Assembly: GCF_934561735.1 (NCBI RefSeq)
Contig: NZ_CAKTGT010000001.1
Location: 1 to 64,000 of the forward strand
DNA: 64,000 bases
Direction of reading: 5' to 3'
DNA from: an uncultured Eubacterium sp.
GTDB taxonomy: Bacteria > Bacillota > Clostridia > Oscillospirales > Acutalibacteraceae
Part shown: piece after piece, positions 59,661-64,000 of the stretch
Position numbering within the stretch: position 1 is the stretch's first letter
Layout: the number at the start of each line of letters is the position of its first letter
The notes under the pieces: model-generated
What the model saw: the letters and a program-made list of their open reading frames with translations, nothing else
Told to the model about the DNA's origin: nothing
The model's database searches: none
Position numbers and translations under genes: made by a program

Positions 59661-59688
59661 ACCCGTTCGACACAATTCGTCAAACGGG
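59661..59688 (-). terminator. terminator of the pcrA/uvrD gene
   Basis: On the minus strand CCCGTT-T-GAC and GTC-G-AACGGG form the stem, followed by TTTTTCTT. Confidence 0.85.
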
Positions 59689-59715
59689 AATTATATATCA
59701 TTCTTCAAAAATCAA

Positions 59716-61995
59716 TTATAATTTTTGCAATTTTGCATAATTTGCCATAAGTTTTTTGGTGCCTGCCTTATCAAACGCAATTTCCATAAGAATATCATTG
59801 CCCATAGGCTTTGCAGAAATAACAACGCCTGTGCCGAATGAAGCGTGACGAACCGTATCGCCCACCGCATAAGAAACACCGCTTGCCTGCGGCTTTGCAC
59901 CGCCTACCTGACCGAATGCGTGAGCTGCCGTAGAACTGCGTTTTGCGTCACCGATAGGAGTTGACCTGCTGTACTTGTGCGGCTTTGCCGGTGAGCCGAA
60001 ATGGTCGCCGTAACCGCCGGCGGAAGTGCCGAAGGTCGATTGCATTCTTACCGTCTTATCCTCGCAAATATCGGTCGGGATTTCTCCCACGAAGCGAGAA
60101 AGCATATTTCTGTTTGTTGTACCGTAAAGCATACGCTGACGGGCAGATACAAGATAAAGCTTCTCTCTCGCACGGGTAATGCCGACATAAGCAAGGCGGC
60201 GTTCTTCCTCCAAATCCTCATCGCTGTACATACTTTGGTTGCCCGGGAAGATACCTTCCTCCATACCCGGAATGAAAACAACAGGAAATTCAAGTCCCTT
60301 TGCCGAGTGCAAAGTCATAAGCACAACGCTGTCCTCATCCTCATTGTACGAATCAATGTCCGACACAAGGGCAACATCCTCAAGGAAGGTTTGGAGAGTG
60401 AAGTTTTCGTCCTCCTCCTGATACTTGACAAACATTGACGAAAGTTCCTGAACATTTGCTTTTCTGTCGTCTGACTTTGTAGGGTCATCCTCCTCAAGAT
60501 ATGCAAAATACTCGGTCTGCTCCAAAATTTCCTGAAGCAAATCGTTAACGCTCATTCCGTCCTCTAAATCCTCACGGAAGCCGTTAATCATATTGCAAAA
60601 CGCCTTGAGCTTGTTTGCACTTCTCTGTGTCTTTGCAAACTCGTCCGCCTGCTCGCACACCTCAAAAGCCGTCATTTTGTTTGCGGCAGCAATTTCCAAA
60701 ATATAATTGAACATAGTATCGCCTATGCCACGCTTTGGTGTGTTGATAATACGCTGAAGTCGAACATTGTCCGCTGTGTTGTTGATGAGTGCAAAATACG
60801 ACACAATATCCTTGATTTCCTTGCGGTCAAAGAAACGGTTGCCACCGATAATTCGATAAGAAATACCTGATTTTGCCATCATAATTTCTATGTTTCGGCT
60901 CTGTGCATTCATACGGTAAAGCACCGCATGGTCCTTGTAGCTCATTCCGTTTTTAACATTTTCGTTGATTTGGTCGATGATAAACTGTGCCTCGTCAAGC
61001 TCGTTATTTGCGGTATAAAGCACAATTTTGTCGCCGTCTTTGCCTGCATATGAGCGAAGTCGCTTGTCGGCAAGCCTTGTTTTGTTGTTGGCAATAACAG
61101 CATTTGCGGCGTCAAGAATATTTTGCTTTGAGCGATAATTTTCGGCAAGTTGAAGCTGAATTACCTTTACGCCCTCGTCCTCATATCTTTCCTTAAAACG
61201 CATAATATTTTCGATTGTAGCACCTCTGAAGCGGTAAATGCTTTGGTCATCGTCACCTACAACGCAAATATTGTGATATTTGCCGGCAAGAAGATAAGTA
61301 AGCACATACTGTGCATAAGAAGTGTCCTGATACTCGTCAACAATTATGTACTTGAATTGGTGCTGATAAGTTTCCAAAACATCGGGATTTTCCTTGAGAA
61401 GTCGAACCGTGTTGAAAATCATATCGTCAAAATCCATTGCGTCCGAACGCAAAAGTTCCTGCTGATAATCACGGTAACATTCGGCAATCTTTGATTTTCT
61501 GAAATCGTTTTGATTGGTGTGCTTGTATTCTCTCGGGTCGATAAGACTGTCCTTTGCACGGCTTATCTCCGTCAAAATCGCACGGTGATTTAGGAACTTG
61601 TCATCAATGCCGAGATTTTTTTGCACACGCTTCATAACACGCTTTTGGTCGTCGGTGTCGTAAATTGTAAAGTGCTGGGTATAACCGAGCCTGTCACCGA
61701 AGCGGCGAAGCATACGGCTGCACATACTGTGAAAAGTTTGTGCCCAAATGTCGTTTGCCTCAGGTCCGATAGTGTTTTCAAGTCTTTCTTTGAGTTCGCC
61801 TGCCGCCTTGTTGGTAAAGGTGATTGCAAGCACCTGCCACGGACGGGCATAGCCGTCTTTGATTATATGTTCAATTCGCTTTACAACAGTTGCTGTTTTG
61901 CCCGTACCGGCACCTGCAACAACAAGCACAGGTCCGTCAACAGTGTCGATAACCTGCTGTTGCTCACGATTTGGCTTTACTGCGTCTTTGTTCAT
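59716..61995 (-). CDS. pcrA: UvrD/PcrA-type ATP-dependent DNA helicase
   Basis: The 759-residue superfamily 1 helicase has the ordered motifs VVAGAGTGKTATVVKR (Walker A), ITFTNKAA, IIVDEYQDTS, VVGDDDQSIYRFRGA, LAENYRS, VVLMTLHSAKGLEFPVVFI and RRLAYVGITRARE. The C-terminal VGDTVRHASFGTGVVIS Tudor-like domain, which in PcrA contacts RNA polymerase, is present. It unwinds DNA in repair and replication restart. It is flanked by terminators and is an ordinary housekeeping gene. Confidence 0.95.
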   Translation of the reverse strand: MNKDAVKPNREQQQVIDTVDGPVLVVAGAGTGKTATVVKRIEHIIKDGYARPWQVLAITFTNKAAGELKERLENTIGPEANDIWAQTFHSMCSRMLRRFGDRLGYTQHFTIYDTDDQKRVMKRVQKNLGIDDKFLNHRAILTEISRAKDSLIDPREYKHTNQNDFRKSKIAECYRDYQQELLRSDAMDFDDMIFNTVRLLKENPDVLETYQHQFKYIIVDEYQDTSYAQYVLTYLLAGKYHNICVVGDDDQSIYRFRGATIENIMRFKERYEDEGVKVIQLQLAENYRSKQNILDAANAVIANNKTRLADKRLRSYAGKDGDKIVLYTANNELDEAQFIIDQINENVKNGMSYKDHAVLYRMNAQSRNIEIMMAKSGISYRIIGGNRFFDRKEIKDIVSYFALINNTADNVRLQRIINTPKRGIGDTMFNYILEIAAANKMTAFEVCEQADEFAKTQRSANKLKAFCNMINGFREDLEDGMSVNDLLQEILEQTEYFAYLEEDDPTKSDDRKANVQELSSMFVKYQEEDENFTLQTFLEDVALVSDIDSYNEDEDSVVLMTLHSAKGLEFPVVFIPGMEEGIFPGNQSMYSDEDLEEERRLAYVGITRAREKLYLVSARQRMLYGTTNRNMLSRFVGEIPTDICEDKTVRMQSTFGTSAGGYGDHFGSPAKPHKYSRSTPIGDAKRSSTAAHAFGQVGGAKPQASGVSYAVGDTVRHASFGTGVVISAKPMGNDILMEIAFDKAGTKKLMANYAKLQKL

Positions 61996-62012
61996 AATAA
62001 ATATCCTTTTAC

Positions 62013-62048
62013 TGTTAAAAACAGAGGTGGAACATATGCGCCACCTCT
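62013..62048 (-). terminator. terminator of the oadG-oadB transcript
   Basis: AGAGGTGG (62023-62030) pairs with CCACCTCT (62041-62048), and the minus strand continues with GTTTTTAAC. It lies just before pcrA. Confidence 0.8.
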
Positions 62049-62075
62049 ATTTATAATCATTGTATTGTGTTTAAT

Positions 62076-63293
62076 TTAACCGAGAAGGGTAAGCAAAATA
62101 CCTGCGGCAACGGCTGAACCGATAACGCCCGATACATTTGGACCCATAGCGTGCATAAGAAGGAAGTTTGAAGGATTTTCTGCCTGACCGACCTTTTGTG
62201 ACACACGAGCCGCCATAGGAACCGCAGATACACCTGCCGAACCGATAAGCGGATTAATCTTGCCCTTGGTGATAACATACATCAACTTACCGAAGAGTAC
62301 GCCGCCGGCTGTACCGAATGCAAATGCGATAAGACCGAGAAGTACAATCTTCAAAGTATTGAGGTTGAGGAATGACTGAGCAGATGTTGTTGCACCTACC
62401 GAAAGACCCAAGAGAATTGTTACGATATTCATAAGTTCGTTTTGAGCCGCCTTTGCGATACGCTCTGTCTGTCCGCTCTCTTTAAGAAGGTTACCGAGCA
62501 TAAGCATACCTACAAGAACTGCGGCATCCGGAAGAAGAAGCGAAACGATAACCGTTACCATAATCGGGAACAAAATCTTTTCAAGCTTTGAAACCGGACG
62601 AAGTGTGCCCATAACAACGCTACGCTCTTTTTTGGTTGTAAGTGCCTTCATAATAGGCGGTTGAATAACAGGTACAAGCGCCATATAACTGTATGCCGCC
62701 ACAGCGATTGTACCCAACATTGCCGGAGCAAGTTTTGATGTAACGAAAATAGCCGTAGGTCCGTCTGCACCGCCGATGATAGCGATTGAGCCTGCCTGCT
62801 GAGGGTCGAAGCCCAAAACAATGGCAATAACATAAGCAACGAAGATACCGAGCTGAGCCGCAGCACCGAGAATAAATGATGACGGGTTTGCGATAAGTGA
62901 GCTGAAGTCGGTCATAGCACCGATACCGAGGAAGATAAGCGGAGGATAAATACCCGCTTTAACACCAAAGTAAAGGAAGTCCATAAGACCCGGCGTCAGC
63001 GTGTTGCCTGCCGCATCTGTCATTCTGCCGGCTACCAAATCAATAAATCCCTGCAAATCGTGATACTGTACGGCAAGGTTTGCGCCCGGCAGGTTTGCAA
63101 GGAGCATACCGAATGCGATAGGTATCATCAAAAGAGGTTCAAAGCCTTTCTTAATTCCCAACCAAAGGAAGAAGAAAGCAACAATAAGCATAATTAAGTT
63201 TTTGTATCCGCCGTCTGCGGTAAAGAAGTAAGCGTATCCGCTGTTAACAAGGATACTTTTAACTACTTCCCATACACCTTGTAATATTTCCAT
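62076..63293 (-). CDS. oadB: sodium-translocating decarboxylase beta subunit
   Basis: The 405-residue polytopic membrane protein matches OadB/GcdB/MmdB: KGFEPLLMIPIAFGMLLANLP, the GGADGPTAIFVTSKLAP sodium-site segment with its Asp, and GSAGVSAVPMAARVSQKVGQ in the last third. The subunit couples decarboxylation of a biotin-bound carboxyl to export of sodium ions. The alpha (carboxyltransferase) and biotin-carrier genes are not in the window, so they must lie beyond the right edge or elsewhere. Confidence 0.93.
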   Translation of the reverse strand: MEILQGVWEVVKSILVNSGYAYFFTADGGYKNLIMLIVAFFFLWLGIKKGFEPLLMIPIAFGMLLANLPGANLAVQYHDLQGFIDLVAGRMTDAAGNTLTPGLMDFLYFGVKAGIYPPLIFLGIGAMTDFSSLIANPSSFILGAAAQLGIFVAYVIAIVLGFDPQQAGSIAIIGGADGPTAIFVTSKLAPAMLGTIAVAAYSYMALVPVIQPPIMKALTTKKERSVVMGTLRPVSKLEKILFPIMVTVIVSLLLPDAAVLVGMLMLGNLLKESGQTERIAKAAQNELMNIVTILLGLSVGATTSAQSFLNLNTLKIVLLGLIAFAFGTAGGVLFGKLMYVITKGKINPLIGSAGVSAVPMAARVSQKVGQAENPSNFLLMHAMGPNVSGVIGSAVAAGILLTLLG

Positions 63294-63311
63294 AAAGCCT
63301 GTTTGTCCTCC

Positions 63312-63743
63312 TTAAAACGGTCTGGTATTGTCCGCAACAGCCGCCTGTGCCCAAGGGTTACGGGTGGTAATAGGACTTGTTTTTCTTGTTACGCTGCGAA
63401 TAACCGCAGAACTGCCCTCCATTGAATAAACGGCTGCGCTGATTGCCGCAACAACTTCACCGCTTATACCTTCTTCAACAACGGGAGCAGGTGCACTTAC
63501 GGGAGCAGGAGCCGCCGGTTTTGCCTTTGACAAATCCGCCTCCATGGCACTTTGCATTTTTTTAGCTTCATTTTTCTTTGTCTTTGCCTGCGACTTCGAC
63601 ACGATTGCACCGAATGCATAGAAAACACCGATTAATACAAGAAGTGTGCAAAGAACAATTCCGATTCCGGCAACGATAACAGTTACGGTAAAGGTTACAG
63701 ACCTGTCCGCAACAATGCCTGTTGCCAATGTTATAGTATCCAT
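63312..63743 (-). CDS. OadG-family decarboxylase gamma/delta subunit
   Basis: The 143-residue protein has one N-terminal membrane helix (FTVTVIVAGIGIVLCTLLVLIGVFYAF), a charged linker, a Pro/Ala-rich stretch (about 80-100) and the C-terminal ISGEVVAAISAAVYSM...NPWAQAA segment typical of OadG. It stabilises the sodium-pump complex and bridges to the alpha subunit. ATG at 63743 is chosen because GGAGG lies 10 bases upstream. It precedes oadB by 18 bases. Confidence 0.85.
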   Translation of the reverse strand: MDTITLATGIVADRSVTFTVTVIVAGIGIVLCTLLVLIGVFYAFGAIVSKSQAKTKKNEAKKMQSAMEADLSKAKPAAPAPVSAPAPVVEEGISGEVVAAISAAVYSMEGSSAVIRSVTRKTSPITTRNPWAQAAVADNTRPF

Positions 63744-63781
63744 ACAACAATATCCTCCGTATAAAATTTCATACATCACTC

Positions 63782-63810
63782 ATTATATAGCATTGCCAAA
63801 CTTTTTTCAA
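63782..63810 (-). promoter_or_regulatory. promoter of oadG-oadB
   Basis: On the minus strand TTGAAA (63805-63810) and TATAAT (63782-63787) are 17 bases apart. Confidence 0.8.
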
Positions 63811-63853
63811 CAATTATTTTATATAAAAATATTAAAAATACTTAAAATTACTA

Positions 63854-63882
63854 TTGATTTTCTCATCAAAAGTGTATATAAT
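63854..63882 (+). promoter_or_regulatory. promoter of the gene at the right edge
   Basis: TTGATT (63854-63859) and TATAAT (63877-63882) have a 17-base spacer, followed by GGAGGTGGG before the ATG at 63911. Confidence 0.8.
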
Positions 63883-63910
63883 AATATTATCGATCCTTTG
63901 GAGGTGGGTT

Positions 63911-64000
63911 ATGAGCAAAGAAGCACTTATAATTGCAATCCTTATAGCGCTTATCATCCTTTGGTTTACAGAAACTTTAGGGATGCAAAAAACCTCACGA
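63911..64000 (+). CDS. start of an unidentified protein with an N-terminal membrane helix (3' end outside window)
   Basis: ATG at 63911 follows GGAGGTGGG by 4 bases, and 30 codons are open to the window edge. Residues 5-20 (ALIIAILIALIILWFT) form a hydrophobic helix that could be a signal anchor. Too little is present to name a family. It diverges from the oadG-oadB operon. Confidence 0.7.
   Translation, partial: MSKEALIIAILIALIILWFTETLGMQKTSR

Overview
The window reads as chromosomal DNA from a low-GC, spore-forming gut Clostridium-class Firmicute (Oscillospiraceae/Ruminococcus-like by inference). The grounds are the sporulation genes yqfC/yqfD, strong AGGAGG-type ribosome sites, TTGACA/TATAAT promoters, mucin- and plant-sugar catabolism, and families of short palindromic intergenic repeats. 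No phage, insertion sequence, rRNA or CRISPR array is visible.

Layout. (1) 1-3.1 kb: a gene tail, a tiny acidic EF-hand-like protein and two convergent membrane acyltransferases. (2) 3.2-13.6 kb, minus strand: lactaldehyde reductase FucO, then a nine-gene run with mostly overlapping or closely spaced genes. Transcription starts with a CooC-type nickel ATPase and proceeds through two 2-hydroxyacyl-CoA-dehydratase-like subunits, their ATP-dependent activator, a 52-residue membrane peptide, a truncated acetyl-CoA-synthase-like Fe-S protein and an unknown protein. It ends with a beta-helix protein and a GH112 galactosyl-HexNAc/rhamnose phosphorylase. This is the best candidate for an undescribed system. 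(3) 14-17.6 kb: the RNA-binding protein Tex, a phosphopantetheinyl transferase and an SGNH-like exported protein. (4) 17.7-36.8 kb, minus strand: a complete Tad/Flp pilus locus (tadV, flp, tadE, cpaB, tadZ, tadA, tadB, tadC, DUF192, DivIVA-like). It ends in a 3659-residue TadG-like giant with a huge repetitive beta-helix region and Cys-rich repeats. (5) 36.9-43.4 kb: a methyltransferase, an unknown protein, an uxaC-kdgK-eda operon and a TM2 protein. (6) 43.5-47.3 kb: tRNA-Pro(CGG), a higBA-like toxin-antitoxin pair with an operator placed between its -35 and -10 boxes, and a lipoprotein/tandem-paralogue array. (7) 47.4-54.7 kb: an AraC regulator divergent from fucA-fucU-kinase-fucI, followed by a convergent uxuA-uxuB-like operon. 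(8) 54.8-64 kb: yqfD/yqfC, CorA, a TetR regulator, a G5/3D cell-wall protein, a PcrA/UvrD helicase, OadB/OadG sodium-pump subunits and the start of a new plus-strand gene.

How the genes work together. L-fucose can be fully processed by FucU, FucI, the FGGY kinase, FucA and FucO, giving DHAP plus 1,2-propanediol. D-glucuronate can be taken to pyruvate plus glyceraldehyde-3-phosphate by UxaC, the UxuB-like SDR, UxuA, KdgK and Eda. GH112 would supply galactose-1-phosphate from mucin core or rhamnosyl disaccharides. No sugar transporter lies in the window. The Tad locus would build an adhesive pilus with a very large surface-exposed partner, which fits a mucosal or particle-attached life.

Start codons were re-chosen for many genes on the basis of Shine-Dalgarno spacing. 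Three short genes (50, 52 and 57 codons) were read directly from the sequence.
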